Assembly (NCBI GenBank): GCA_963738615.1
Contig: CAVTXI010000019.1
Coordinates: forward strand, 806,001-870,000
Length of the DNA: 64,000 nucleotides
Source of the DNA: CAVTWY01 sp963738615
GTDB lineage: Bacteria; Pseudomonadota; Gammaproteobacteria; Burkholderiales; Burkholderiaceae_C
Reading direction: 5' to 3'
Shown piece after piece: positions 1 through 9,962 of the stretch (position 1 is the stretch's first letter; each line of letters begins with the position of its first letter). Below the pieces are notes generated by a model. It had not been told where the DNA came from. It did no database searches and saw only the letters and a list, made by a program, of their open reading frames with translations. The position numbers were made by a program, and so were the translations under genes.

Positions 1-1
1 G

Positions 2-634
2 CTGCGCCTGCTCGGAGGAGCGCCCACCCAGTGACTTCTGCGCCATCGCGGTGAACACCAGCCCCGGCGAAAGGCAGTTGGCGCGAATGCGTCGGCGAGC
101 CAACTCGACCGCCATCGCGCGCACGGCCGCGGCAAGCGCTCCCTTGCTGGCGCAATAGCCCACCTGCCCGGCGTGACCGACGAGCCCGGAGACGGACGAG
201 ATGAACAGCAGGCTGCCGCCTTCGGGCGACATGACGTCGCGACGCGCGACCGCCCGCGCAAGTTCGAGGCCCGCCAGCACGTTCACATCCATGAGCTTCT
301 TGATGACATCTGGATCGCTCGAAGCCAAAGGCCGAGTGACGACCACGCCCGCTGCGTGACAGAGCCCGTACAGCTCTCCAACGTCTGCGTGCAACGACTG
401 CACCATGGGCACGATGGCGTCGTGTCGCGTCAGATCGAGCGCCTCGATCCGGTGTCGACCGCCGTCGAGCAAAGATGCTGTCTCGGTCAAACGGTCGCGG
501 TCACGACCGACCAGAACGACCCCGGCGTTCTGCTGCGACAGTTCGATGGCAATCGCTCGACCAAGGCCCGAAGACGCGCCGGATACGACGATCCACTTGC
601 CGTCGAAACCGAGACCTGAGGCGCGGGCTGACAT
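2..634 (-). CDS. SDR family oxidoreductase (partial, 3' end outside window)
   Basis: Classical short-chain dehydrogenase/reductase that should reduce or oxidise a small molecule with NAD(P)(H). Read on the minus strand from an ATG at 634, the product opens with a Rossmann strand and a glycine motif SGASSGLG near residue 16. A serine in the segment ISSVSG and the active-site pair YCASK follow, so the catalytic Ser-Tyr-Lys set is complete. The remaining frame runs off the left edge after about 211 codons, so only a short C-terminal part is missing. It lies about 86 bases downstream of the acetyltransferase gene on the same strand and may be co-transcribed. In this polysaccharide-modification context it could act on a sugar or acyl precursor, but the substrate cannot be read from the sequence. 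Confidence 0.88.
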   Translation of the reverse strand, partial: MSARASGLGFDGKWIVVSGASSGLGRAIAIELSQQNAGVVLVGRDRDRLTETASLLDGGRHRIEALDLTRHDAIVPMVQSLHADVGELYGLCHAAGVVVTRPLASSDPDVIKKLMDVNVLAGLELARAVARRDVMSPEGGSLLFISSVSGLVGHAGQVGYCASKGALAAAVRAMAVELARRRIRANCLSPGLVFTAMAQKSLGGRSSEQAQ

Positions 635-720
635 AGTCTCAATGAGGATAGCGGAGTTGTTGGAATCGTCATCCCCGTCGTGTCAGGGAGCTCGTAGCGT
701 CGCCGCGAGCTCGTCATCGG

Positions 721-1599
721 TCATCCCCCTAGTTCATAGAAGAACTCGCCGCGCCGCATCATCGACTGCGTGCATTCGACGGCATCGAGAACCTGAAGAC
801 ACGACAGGCATGCTGCGCCGATGCGCCGCTCCGCAACCTTTCCGCCTTGGCGCAGGGCGGCGTGCAACCGTTCGGGGCGCCTGCGGCGAATGGCCTCGCG
901 CGCGAAGGCATGGGTACGCACGACGCGGGTCCTTCCATCCTCGCCGATCACCGGCACTTCGTAGATATGCCGCGTGTAGAGCTCGAACGGCAACGCCGGG
1001 CTGACAAGGTCTTCCAAGTAGTGAAAGAACGTCAAGGTGTCGATCGGGACATCGAAGAAAACAGCCTTGCCACCGGCCAGGGCCAGTTCGTGAAACGGCG
1101 AGCCCCGTCCGCAAGGATGCAGGCATTCGCTGTGCGCCTCGACCAGTTGCCTCGCTCGCGGACCATGGGCGAGGACTGGGTGCGTCGGATGGAGGCTGCG
1201 CACGACATCCGGCCTGCGCCGAAACCGCTCGGATACCAGCCCCATCATCGACGGCGTCTTGCGTACGTCGAATCGCCTGCCGCTCTCGAGCCAGTCTATC
1301 GACGCGTTCCGGTACGGCATAGACACCATCAGCACATGCCCGGTCGGGCCTACAGCATCCAGGACTGCCTCGATCAGGTCGTCACAGCCACCCCGAAAGC
1401 CGCACGCTCTCGAGAAGGCGCTATGCAACATGATCACGTCGCCTTCTCGTACACCCAAAGAATGCAAGGCGGCCGAAAGTTCTGCCGTGCCAAAGCTTCG
1501 AAACCGCTGATTGAAGGCGGCGCCCCATCGCTTTCGCGCCGCCTTCACCGCCGCCTTGGCGGAAGCTACCCAGCGGTGGAACGCATCGAGTTCGGTCAT
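721..1599 (-). CDS. AAC(3)-family N-acetyltransferase
   Basis: Acetyl-CoA-dependent N-acetyltransferase of the aminoglycoside 3-N-acetyltransferase (AAC(3)) fold, about 292 residues. Family landmarks are the start of the domain (VREGDVIMLHSAFS), TPSMMGLVSERF, RSLHPTHPVLAHG and the segment CGRGSPFHEL. The frame extends upstream to 1662, but the ATG at 1599 (MTELDAFHRW) fits the family length and avoids overlap with the methyltransferase stop at 1628 beyond about 29 bases of shared upstream sequence. AAC(3) homologues are common in polysaccharide clusters, where they probably acetylate amino sugars. The neighbours here (FkbM methyltransferase, SGNH hydrolase, exopolysaccharide genes) favour that role over antibiotic resistance. 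The substrate is inferred, not visible. Confidence 0.82.
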   Translation of the reverse strand: MTELDAFHRWVASAKAAVKAARKRWGAAFNQRFRSFGTAELSAALHSLGVREGDVIMLHSAFSRACGFRGGCDDLIEAVLDAVGPTGHVLMVSMPYRNASIDWLESGRRFDVRKTPSMMGLVSERFRRRPDVVRSLHPTHPVLAHGPRARQLVEAHSECLHPCGRGSPFHELALAGGKAVFFDVPIDTLTFFHYLEDLVSPALPFELYTRHIYEVPVIGEDGRTRVVRTHAFAREAIRRRRPERLHAALRQGGKVAERRIGAACLSCLQVLDAVECTQSMMRRGEFFYELGG

Positions 1600-1627
1600 G
1601 CTCACCGGTCGCGAGTGGTCAGTCGAC

Positions 1628-2392
1628 CTACCTGTAGCGCAGGCGGCTGTCGCTTCTTGCAAAGACGATGTCCATATAGGCGATCGCGCCGCTCCTCTGA
1701 AAGTGCTTGATCTCGGCGATGTTCACGACGGAGAAGCCGATGTCTTCCATGAACTTCACGAGGTCGCCGAAGGAGAGTTCGAGGTCGGTCCTTCTCGCGA
1801 CCGACACTTCCGAGATGATGATCTCCACGTCGCGAAGCGCCATGTTGGCACCGCGCAGAACGTGTGCCTCGAACCCCTCCACATCCAACTTGAGCAGCGC
1901 GGGCCCGGCGAATGGCACAAAGTCGTCGAGCGTCATCACGGGGACCGTGGTTTCGGTGAAAGCGCCAAGACGCTCGGCAGCAACACCCAAATACGAACCG
2001 CTGTAGCGGGCCATCGACGAGCTGGTTGGATGATCCTCGTTGACGAGGATGCTCATCGAACCTCGCTTCTCGCCGAGCGCGCAGTAGTGCACCTCGAAGT
2101 CCCGACCCTGCATCGCTTCTTTAATAGGCGCCTCGAAACGCCTGAGCGGTTCGAACAGCATGAACTTGGCGTCTGGGAACGCGGCATAAAGCCACGGCGT
2201 GCCCGGGCCGACCCCGACGTCGATGATCGTCCTCGGGTTGATGCCCCACTGCTTCAAGCGCTCGCACGCACCGACCAGGCCCGCCGGATCCAGTGCGACA
2301 TCTGCCAAGCGATACTCGAACCGCTTGATCACGGACTCGACAACTTTCCTGGCGACGGATTTCATAGTTGGCGGTGAAGGGCAGTCCGTCAT
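1628..2392 (-). CDS. FkbM family methyltransferase
   Basis: SAM-dependent methyltransferase, about 254 residues, probably O-methylating a sugar of the exported polysaccharide. The cofactor-binding motif is IIDVGVGPGTPWLYAAFP followed by the acidic strand end MLFEPL. The FkbM C-terminal block LLKLDVEGFEAHVLRGA is present around residue 180. I chose the ATG at 2392 (MTDCPSPPT), preceded by a purine-rich GAAGAA. A second in-frame ATG at 2365 (MKSVARK) is an alternative start. The open frame continues far upstream to 3598, but that part is antisense to the asparagine-synthetase-like gene and does not look like protein. The gene is divergent from that neighbour, with about 78 bases between their starts, which should hold both promoters. 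Confidence 0.87.
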   Translation of the reverse strand: MTDCPSPPTMKSVARKVVESVIKRFEYRLADVALDPAGLVGACERLKQWGINPRTIIDVGVGPGTPWLYAAFPDAKFMLFEPLRRFEAPIKEAMQGRDFEVHYCALGEKRGSMSILVNEDHPTSSSMARYSGSYLGVAAERLGAFTETTVPVMTLDDFVPFAGPALLKLDVEGFEAHVLRGANMALRDVEIIISEVSVARRTDLELSFGDLVKFMEDIGFSVVNIAEIKHFQRSGAIAYMDIVFARSDSRLRYR

Positions 2393-2470
2393 TATGTGGT
2401 TCTTCGCCCACTCGAGCCTGCCCCGGCCTTCGCCTAAGTGGCTCACCGACCCGCGCGCCGACTCGACTTC

Positions 2471-4147
2471 ATGACGACATCCTCCGATTCGTTCGCACTG
2501 GGTCACCCGCGATTTCGCGATGAGGCGCTGACACGCAGCGCCGAACAAGGCGGCGCGCTCGCGGCCTGGCAGCAGGCACTGCAGCGAGCGCCGCCGGACG
2601 TGCTGGCTGGCGTCGGCGGTGACTTCGCGGTGGCCCTGCACGGCGCAGGCCGTTCGACGGCAGCGGTCGATCGCTTCGCGGTGCGCACGCTGTGCTGGCG
2701 CGCCGACCGTGGCGTGCTGCGCGTCGCGCCGCGAGCAGACGAACTCGTCGACAGCGCTGCCGAGATCGACCCCCAGGCAATCTACGACTATCTTTTCTTC
2801 CATGCGATTCCGTCGCCGCGCACGATCTTTCGAGGTGTGCACCGACTGCCGCCGGGGCACTTCCTCCATTTCGATGGGGAAGCGGCCAAGGTCGCGCCCT
2901 ACTGGCGACCCGAGTTCCGAGAAGGCAAGCCAGCGTTCGCGGCTCTGCGGGAAGAGTTCCGGGCTTTGCTGCGTCAAGCGGTCCGGCGTTGCCTCGATGG
3001 CAGCCGACCTGCCTGCTTCTTGAGCGGCGGCACCGACAGCTCGACCGTCGCCGGACTGATTGGCGAGGTCTCGGGAGCGCCCGCGCTGACCTATTCGATC
3101 GGCTTCGATGCCGCCGGCTACGACGAAATGCACTATGCACGGCTGGCGGCCAAGCACTTTGGCACCGACCATCGCGAGTACTACGTCACGCCGGATGACT
3201 TGGTGGCGCACATCCCGACGGTGGCCGCGCACTACGACCAGCCGTTCGGCAACTCGTCGGCGCTTCCCGCCTACCTGTGCCAACTGCGCGCACGCGCCGA
3301 CGGTGTCACGCGCCTGCTGGCCGGAGACGGCGGCGACGAACTCTTCGGCGGCAACTCGCGCTACGCGATGCAGCGCGTCTTCGGTTGGTACCAACAGGTG
3401 CCTGGCTTCGCTCGCAGCGGACTTCTCGAGCCCCTGCTGCAAGGAACGGCACTCGGGGGCGCACCGCTGCTGCGCAAGGCCGCGAGCTACATCGCGCAGT
3501 CGAAGATCCCGCTCCCCGACAGGCTGCTGACGTACAACCTGCTGCAGCGCCTCGGCCCGGATCGAATCCTGACCCCCGAGTTCCTTGCCGGCATCCACAC
3601 CGAAGGCCCGGCGCGCCAGCAGCGCGAGGTCTGGAACGCTGCCGGCGGCGACCGCACAAGCGAGATCAACCGCATGCTCGGCTTCGACTGGCGCTACACG
3701 CTGGCCGAAAACGATCTGCCCAAGGTCTGCGGCACCGCGGCTTTGGCCGGCATGGAGGTGGCGTTCCCGCTGCTCGACGATGACCTGCTCGACTTTTCAT
3801 CGCGCTTGCCCACGTCGTACAAGCTGCGCGGGCTCACGCTGCGCTGGTTCTTCAAGGAAGCGCTGCGCGGGTATCTGCCCGATGAGATCCTCCGCAAGCC
3901 CAAGCAAGGCTTCGGCCTGCCGTTCGGCGTGTGGTTGACCCAGCATGCCGCGTTGCGCGAACTGGCTGACGGCGCGGTCGAAGGAATGGTGCGTCGGGGG
4001 CTTGTGCGCGCAGACTTCGCGAAGTCGCTGCGCTCGACGCTCATGAGCGAACATCCCGCCTACTACGGCGGCTTGGTGTGGGTCCTGATGATGCTCGAGC
4101 TGTGGTTGAGGCAGCACGCACCGGGCTGGCGCGCCACGTCCGGTTGA
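2471..4147 (+). CDS. Asparagine synthetase-like protein lacking the glutaminase cysteine
   Basis: A 558-residue relative of AsnB. The C-terminal ATP-pyrophosphatase domain has an intact PP-loop, SGGTDSS at residues 185-191, the conserved AGDGGDELFGGN block and the C-terminal motif RKPKQGFGLPFGVWL. The N-terminal region (residues 1-140) keeps parts of the class II amidotransferase fold (GDFAVALHG, AVDRFAVRTLCWR) but has no N-terminal Met-Cys, so it cannot hydrolyse glutamine through the usual nucleophile. Start chosen at the ATG at 2471; the frame upstream to 2438 adds an arginine-rich tail. It is one of few plus-strand genes here and is isolated between two minus-strand genes. Such cysteine-less synthetases may use free ammonia or a different amine to form an amide on the polymer; this is inference. 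Confidence 0.85.
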   Translation: MTTSSDSFALGHPRFRDEALTRSAEQGGALAAWQQALQRAPPDVLAGVGGDFAVALHGAGRSTAAVDRFAVRTLCWRADRGVLRVAPRADELVDSAAEIDPQAIYDYLFFHAIPSPRTIFRGVHRLPPGHFLHFDGEAAKVAPYWRPEFREGKPAFAALREEFRALLRQAVRRCLDGSRPACFLSGGTDSSTVAGLIGEVSGAPALTYSIGFDAAGYDEMHYARLAAKHFGTDHREYYVTPDDLVAHIPTVAAHYDQPFGNSSALPAYLCQLRARADGVTRLLAGDGGDELFGGNSRYAMQRVFGWYQQVPGFARSGLLEPLLQGTALGGAPLLRKAASYIAQSKIPLPDRLLTYNLLQRLGPDRILTPEFLAGIHTEGPARQQREVWNAAGGDRTSEINRMLGFDWRYTLAENDLPKVCGTAALAGMEVAFPLLDDDLLDFSSRLPTSYKLRGLTLRWFFKEALRGYLPDEILRKPKQGFGLPFGVWLTQHAALRELADGAVEGMVRRGLVRADFAKSLRSTLMSEHPAYYGGLVWVLMMLELWLRQHAPGWRATSG

Positions 4148-4195
4148 AGACGACGGCGCCGCCTTATTCAGAACCTTATTTACGAGATGAAGTGT

Positions 4196-5419
4196 TTAGT
4201 GCCGCATCGCGGCCGCTATACCGCGCTCGATAAGACTTCTGGCCATTCCCCGTGCCAGAACGTCGTGCCCATGCTCGTTGGGGTGTGAGTCGACGATCGA
4301 ATTGGTGACCGAGCGCATATCTCGGCCCTGCCACCATGGACTCACATCCTCCGCGGTGATCGACGCGCGTTGTGCAGTCGCTTTGACCAAAGCAAGCAGC
4401 GGCGCCGACTCCGAAGGTTGGGCCGGCCGCGCACGATAGTAGAAAGCGTGAAATTGCAGGCCATGGTCGCGGCAGTACGCCGCCATGTTGCTCAAAGCTT
4501 GCATCGACCCAGCGACGCCGCGAGCGTTCGGATCGAAATTCTCGGTCCGCCCGGCGCGGACGTACTGGCGCGCGAACAGCGCCAACCGGTAGGTCCAGCT
4601 CTTTTCGACGAGAAGGGTCAAGACCTCCGGCGGCGACTTGCCCCGCAGCGAACGCCGTGCCAACGGATCGAACGTGGCCTCTTTGACGTCGATATCGTTC
4701 TCGACGTATAGAAGCACCACCGCGTCGGGCGCTATCTCGCGACCGCGTTGCTCTAGAAACGCGAGCTGCTGGACTGTGTTGTAGCTGCCGACACCCGAAT
4801 TGATCACGGTCACTGGCCGCGCCAGCGCCGAGGCGAGAAGGGCCTCCAAGCGCCGTCCAGCTGTCTTCTCGACCGCGACGCCCCACCCGAAGACGACGGA
4901 GTCGCCCAACAACAGCACGCGCATCTCGCCCGGCTGCTTGGGCGCGATCGGCCGCTCGCGCAAGCCGATCTCGTTGGTCGCAACCTCGACGCCCTGATAG
5001 CGACGTCGTATACCAGGCTCGTGCTTGTAGACGAGGATGGGATCGGCCACTTTCTCGAGGTGGTAGCGTGATACCTCCTCGAAATATGAAATGCCAGCCG
5101 GGTCGAGGATGCGTACGGCAATCTCGACAACAGTCAACGAAGCCGCCACCGAGAACGCCGCGACCGCAATCTCACCCCTGAAGCGTTGCACTTTCCGGCA
5201 AAGCGCGCTGCGCTGCAGTGCCAGTCCTGCAACGCCGAGCAGCGCCGGCAGCATCAGGACGGCGAAGTACGCGCGCGAGTACCTGCCGAGCACTTCTGGC
5301 GTCGGCGATTCGTGCGTCGCCATCCACAGGGCAAGAGATATCAACGCGACGGAGCATGCTGCCAGTGAGATCCGCACCAACATCAATGATTCCGCAGACT
5401 TGCTGATGTTGTCAGCCAT
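4196..5419 (-). CDS. Membrane-anchored SGNH/GDSL hydrolase
   Basis: Protein of 407 residues with three predicted N-terminal membrane spans (about residues 15-35, 50-70 and 83-103) followed by a periplasmic SGNH hydrolase domain. Block I is LLLGDSVVFGWGV with the nucleophile Ser near 174. The Gly and Asn blocks are INSGVGSYNTVQQL and LLYVENDID, and block V near the C terminus is DSHPNEHGHD with the Asp and His of the catalytic triad. Related proteins in exopolysaccharide loci add or remove O-acetyl groups. It follows carB on the same strand after a gap of 156 bases, so it may be the last gene of the carbamoylation series or be separately transcribed. Two other SGNH proteins in this window share the same architecture. 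Confidence 0.85.
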   Translation of the reverse strand: MADNISKSAESLMLVRISLAACSVALISLALWMATHESPTPEVLGRYSRAYFAVLMLPALLGVAGLALQRSALCRKVQRFRGEIAVAAFSVAASLTVVEIAVRILDPAGISYFEEVSRYHLEKVADPILVYKHEPGIRRRYQGVEVATNEIGLRERPIAPKQPGEMRVLLLGDSVVFGWGVAVEKTAGRRLEALLASALARPVTVINSGVGSYNTVQQLAFLEQRGREIAPDAVVLLYVENDIDVKEATFDPLARRSLRGKSPPEVLTLLVEKSWTYRLALFARQYVRAGRTENFDPNARGVAGSMQALSNMAAYCRDHGLQFHAFYYRARPAQPSESAPLLALVKATAQRASITAEDVSPWWQGRDMRSVTNSIVDSHPNEHGHDVLARGMARSLIERGIAAAMRH

Positions 5420-5552
5420 GCTTTTGAGTCTAAGCGGACTAGGATCTCGACGTGACGTGGCACGTAGCGATACGCGCGGGCAACCTGTGGCTAGTAAATC
5501 TTATGGATGAATTGGCGCCGGTGGTGGCTGCCGTGGTCGGCTTGACCGCTGC

Positions 5553-5583
5553 GCGTTTCAGGCCGTCGGTGCGTTTCAGGCCG
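5553..5583. repeat. Short direct repeat at the carB 3' end
   Basis: The 13-base string GCGTTTCAGGCCG occurs at 5553-5565 and again at 5571-5583, a period of 18 bases, spanning the carB stop codon. It may be a small tandem duplication or a local assembly artefact, since this gene carries many indels. Confidence 0.6.
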
Positions 5584-8500
5584 GCGGCGCTGCGGGTGCC
5601 GCATGCTCGTCCCAGGCCAGCAGATGCAGATCGGCCGGCCCGCGGGTGCGCAGGGCCTCGATGACCGCGCGCGCGAGCTGCAGGTCGGTGATCAGCGGCA
5701 TGCCGGCGTCGACGGCGCGCGCGGCGGATCACGAAGCCGTCGGGCGCCCGAGCTCGTCGTACTCGACGCGGGACATTGATCACGAGGTCGACGCAGCCCT
5801 CGTTCGATCAAAGCGATCGCGTTCGGCGCGGCACCGGCTTGTTTCTCGACGACGCTGCAAGCGATGTCCGATCTCGGCAAGCATCTCGGCGGTGCCGCGC
5901 GTCGCGTAGATGGGCAGCCCGAGCTCCTCGCGCGATCACCCGCGCCTCGTCGGCGAACCAGTACTTGTCGGCCACCGGACCGAGCGACAGCAGCACGCCG
6001 CGTCGCGGGAAGCGGAAGCCCGTGGCGAGCAGCGCATGCAGCAGCGCCTCGTGCCAGGTCGTCGCCGAAGCAGCCCACCTCGCCGGTGCTCGCCATCTCG
6101 ACGCCCAGCATCGGGTCGGCGCCGACGAGGCGCGAGAACGAGAACATCGGCGCCTTGACCGCCGACGTAGTCGAGGTTCAGGCTGTCGTTGCGCGACCGG
6201 CCCGCGACACGCCGAGCATGCGGCGCATGGCCTCGCGCGACGAAGTTCTCGCCGCGTCACCTTGGAGACGAACGGGAAGCTGCGCGACGCGCGCAGGTTG
6301 CACTCGATGACCTTGACCGCGTTGTGCTTGGCGAGGAACTGCACGTTGAACGGCCCGGTGATCGCGCAGCGCCCGCGCCAGCGCCGCGGCGATCTGCCGC
6401 ATCTTGCGGATGGTCGCGATGTAGAGCGTCTGCGGCGGCAGCACCAGCGTCGCGTCGCCGCTGTGCACGCCGGCGTCCTCGATGTGCTCGCTGATGGCCC
6501 ACAGCACGATCTCGCCGCGGTCGGCGACGGCGTCGATCTCGATCTCGCGCGCGTGGGTCTCGAACTTCGAGACGACGACCGGGTGCTCGGGCGAGACCGT
6601 CGTGCGCTCGCGCCAGGATGCGCGCCAGTTCGTGCGGCTCGTGGGCGACGCTCATCGCCGCGCCGCTCAGCACGTAGCTCGGGCGCACCAGCACCGGGAA
6701 TCCGCCGAGCCGATCGACCGACGCGCATCGGCCTCGCCGACGTCCCGTCACGTGCGTCCAGCGCGGCTGGTCGATGCCCAGCTTGTCGAGCAGCGCGCCG
6801 AACTTGCTGGCGGTCCTCGGCGCGGTCGATGCTCTCGGCGACTGGTGCCGAGGATCGTGCACGCCGGCCCGGTGCAGGCGCAGCGCAAGGTTGTTCGGAA
6901 TCTGCCCGCCCATGCTGACGACGACGCCGTCCGGCTTCTCGCGCTCGCACGAGGTCGAGCACGGTCTCGAAGCTGATCTCGTCGAAGACCAGCCGGTCGC
7001 AGATGTCGTAGTCGGTGCTGACGGTCTCCGGGTTGTAGTTGAGCATGATCGTCTCGTAGCCGAGCTCCGCCGCGGCCTGGACCGCGTTGACGCAGCACCA
7101 GTCGAACTCGACGCTCGAGCCGATGCGGTAGGCGCCCGAGCCGAGCACCAGGATCTTCGCGACGCCTCGACGGCATCACGTCGTCGGCATCGCGTGGTAG
7201 GTCGGGTAGAGATAGTTCGTGTCCGCCGGGAACTCGGCGGCCAGCGTGTCGATCTGCGACGATGCGGCGCACGATGCCGACGCTGCGGCGTGCTTCGCGC
7301 ACCGCTGTCTTGCTCGGCGCCGAGCCAGCCGGCCGATGCCCTGGTCGGAGAAGCCCAGCTCGCTTGGCCTCGCGCAGCAGCGTCGGCGTCCAGCGGCCAG
7401 CATCGATCGCGCCAGGTCGCTCGTGCATGCCGACGACGGACTCGATCGCGCGCAGGAACCAGCGGTCGATGCGGGTCAGCTCGTGGATCTCGTCGACGGA
7501 CATGCCCTCGCGCAGCGCGCGCGCGATGGCGAAGATGCGCAGCGGCGTCGGCGTTCGCGAGCTGCTCGCGCAGGTCGTCGAAGTCGAACGCGTCGGGGTC
7601 GAGCCCGTGCACGCCGATGTCGAGCATGCGCAGCGCCTTCTGGATCACCTCGGGAAACGTGCGGCCGATGGCCATGACCTCGCCCACGCTCTTCATCTCG
7701 CTGCCGATGCGCGTCGACGCGCCCTGGAACTTGGCGAGGTCCCAGCGCGGCACCTTGCAGACGAGGTAGTCGAGCGCCGGCTCGAAGAAGGCGGTGGTGC
7801 GCCGCGTGATGCGCGTTCGGCGATCTCGGGCAGCGCGTAGCCGAGCGCGAGCTTGGCGGCGACGTAGGCCAGCGGGTAGCCGGTGGCCTTGCTCGCCAGC
7901 GCGCTCGAGCGCGACAGCCGCGCGTTGACCTCGATCACGCGGTAGTCGCAGCTGTTCGGGTCGAGCGCGTACTGGATGTTGCACTCGCCGACGATGCCGA
8001 GGTGGCGGACCGTGCGGATCGCGATGCTGCGGAGCAGCTGGTACTCCTCGTCGTTCAGCGTCTGCGACGGCGCGACGACGATCGACTCGCCCGTGTGGAT
8101 GCCCATCGGGTCGAAGTTCTCCATGTTGCAGACGGTGATGCAGTTGTCGCGTCCGTCGCGCACGACCTCGTACTCGATCTCCTTCCAGCCGCGCAGGTAC
8201 TCCTCGACCAGCACCTGCCGCGCGCCGCCGGCGAAGGCGCGCTTGACCGCAGCTTCGAGCGCCTCGCGCGTCTGGACGATGCCGCTGCCCTTGCCGCCGA
8301 GCGCGTAGCCGCCGCGCAGCATCACCGGCAAGCCGATCTGCGCTGCGGCGTCGCGTGCCTCGTCGGGCGAGCCGCAGGCGCGGCTGCGCGCCGTCTTGAC
8401 GCCGATCTCGGCCAGCCGCTCGACGAACAGCTCCCGGTCCTCGGTGTCGCGGATCGCCTCGACGGCGTGCCGAGCACGCGCACGCCGTGCCGTGCGAGGA

Positions 8501-8830
8501 CGCCCGCACTCGTCCAGCGCAAGGCCGCAGTTGAGCGCGGTCTGGCCGCCGAAGCGACAGCAGGATGCGCGTCGACCTCCTCCTTGACGATGATCCGTTC
8601 GACGAACTCCGGGGTGACGCGACGAGGTAGACCCGGTCGGCGAGGTCCTCGCTGGTCTGGATCGTCGCGATGTTCGGGTTGACAGGACGGTGGCGACGCC
8701 TTCCTCCTTGAGCGCCTTGATGCGCCTGCGACCCGGAGTAGTCGAACTCGCCGGCCTGGCCGATCTGCAGCGCGCCCGAGCCGAGCACGAGCACGCGCTT
8801 CGGCTTGCGGGGCAGGTAGGCGCCGTACAT
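5576..8830 (-). pseudogene. carB: Carbamoyl-phosphate synthase large subunit, CAD-like type (frame-disrupted)
   Basis: The synthetase subunit that makes carbamoyl phosphate from bicarbonate, ammonia and two ATP. Start ATG at 8830, stop at 5576, a span of 3255 bases that fits the usual length of about 1080 residues. Reading across frames recovers both ATP-grasp halves: SGALQIGQAGEFDYSGSQ, GGYALGGKGSGIV, VCNMENFDPMGIHTGES, VNARLSRSSALASKATGYP, a second half with IECNLRASRSFPFVSK, and a C-terminal methylglyoxal-synthase-like domain. The wording matches eukaryotic CPS1/CAD and Bacteroidetes enzymes, not the typical proteobacterial IGAGPIVIGQACEFDYSG form. The frame changes roughly every 100-200 bases through one-base indels (for example near 8528, 8566 and 8683), yet residues stay conserved. 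That points to sequence error rather than decay. It lies 12 bases after carA. Confidence 0.85.
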
Positions 8831-8842
8831 CGCGTGCCGGCC

Positions 8843-9955
8843 TCAGCGCTGGCGCATTGCGCCGGCGACGCGCAGGAAGTCGTCGAACAGGAAGCGCGGT
8901 GTCCGTCGGGCCCGGGATGCGCCTCGGGGTGGAACTGCACGCTGAAGTACGGGCTTGCAGCCGCGAGCGGATGCCCTCGTTGGTGCCGTCGTTCGATGTT
9001 GACGAACCACGGCTCCCAGTCGGGCGGCAGCGACTCGTCGCGCACCGCGTAGCCGTGGTTCTGGCTGGTGATGTAGCAGCGTCGGCGTCAGCAGGTCCTG
9101 CACCGGCTGGTTCACGCCGCGGTGGCCGTACGGCAGCTTGTAGGTGTCGCCGCCCGCGGCCAGCGCGAGGATCTGGTTGCCCAGGCAGACGCCGAAGACC
9201 GGGCGCCCACCGTCGGCCAGCAGCGCGCGCACCTGCGCGACCAGCGCGCCCAGGTCCTTCGGATCGCCGGGGCCGTTGCCGATGAGCACGCCGTGCGCCT
9301 GCCGCGCGAGCGGCGCGAGGTCGGCGTGCCACGGCGCGCGGACGACGCGCACACCGCGCTCGAGCAGCGAGCGGACGAGGTTGTCCTTGGCGCCGACGTC
9401 GACCAGCAGTACCGTCAGTTCGCCGTCGCCGTGGATCACCGTGTCGCCCGGCGCGACGCGGCGGAACACCTCAGCGCGCATCTCGACGGCGTGGGCCGTT
9501 GCCTTCGCGTCGTCAACGCTCGATCTCTGCGGGACGAGCCAGCCTTGCATCGTGCCGCGCTCGCGCAGGCGGCGGGTCAGGGTGCGCGTGTCGATGCCAG
9601 TGATGGCCGGGACACCCTCGCTCGGCGAGCCAGTCGCGCAGCGAGCGCGTCGCTGCATGGTGGCTGTGGTCGGCGACATGGTGCTGCACCACCAGCGCCC
9701 TGGACCTGGATGCGGTCCGATTCGTAAGGCTGTCGCGAGCGAGCCGGCCGGGCGCGGCGCTGGCACGCCGTAGTTGCCGACCAGCGGGTAGGTGAGCACC
9801 AGGATCTGGCCGCGATACGACGGGTCGGTCAGCGTCTCGACATAGCCGGTCATGCCGGTGTTGAAGACCACCTCGCCCGCCACCGGACGCTCGGCGCCGA
9901 AACCGACGCCGGCGAATGTGGTGCCGTCGTCGAGCAGCAGGCGGGCTTGGTTCAC
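8843..9955 (-). pseudogene. carA: Carbamoyl-phosphate synthase small subunit (frame-disrupted)
   Basis: Glutamine amidotransferase subunit that feeds ammonia to CarB. It starts with GTG at 9955, seven bases after the carbamoyltransferase stop. The opening LLLDDGTTFAGVGFG, GEVVFNTGMTGYVETLTDP and LTYPLVGNYGVP identify the CarA N-terminal domain. The class I amidotransferase domain has the nucleophile motif FGVCLGNQ and, in other frames, SQNHGY and VQFHPEA with the catalytic His and Glu. Like carB it resembles the CAD/Bacteroidetes type. Frames shift at about 9640-9760 and several times between 8870 and 9090, while the total length remains right for about 370 residues. I regard the breaks as probable sequencing errors. 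It is transcriptionally coupled to the NodU-type gene and carB. Confidence 0.85.
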
Positions 9956-9962
9956 ACTGGCT

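Noticed and set aside
721..1599. Aminoglycoside resistance by the AAC(3)-like gene
   Set aside because: The family match is real, but the gene sits among polysaccharide modification genes and AAC(3)-fold proteins in such loci act on sugars. No mobile resistance context is seen.
2393..3598. Open frame on the minus strand extending the FkbM gene to 656 residues
   Set aside because: It is antisense to the asparagine-synthetase-like gene, is Arg/Gln/Val rich and has no domain; the methyltransferase domain starts only at about 2392.
5576..9955. carA and carB as decayed pseudogenes
   Set aside because: Motifs are intact across every shift, lengths are right and no in-frame stops or large deletions are seen. 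Random decay would not leave this pattern.
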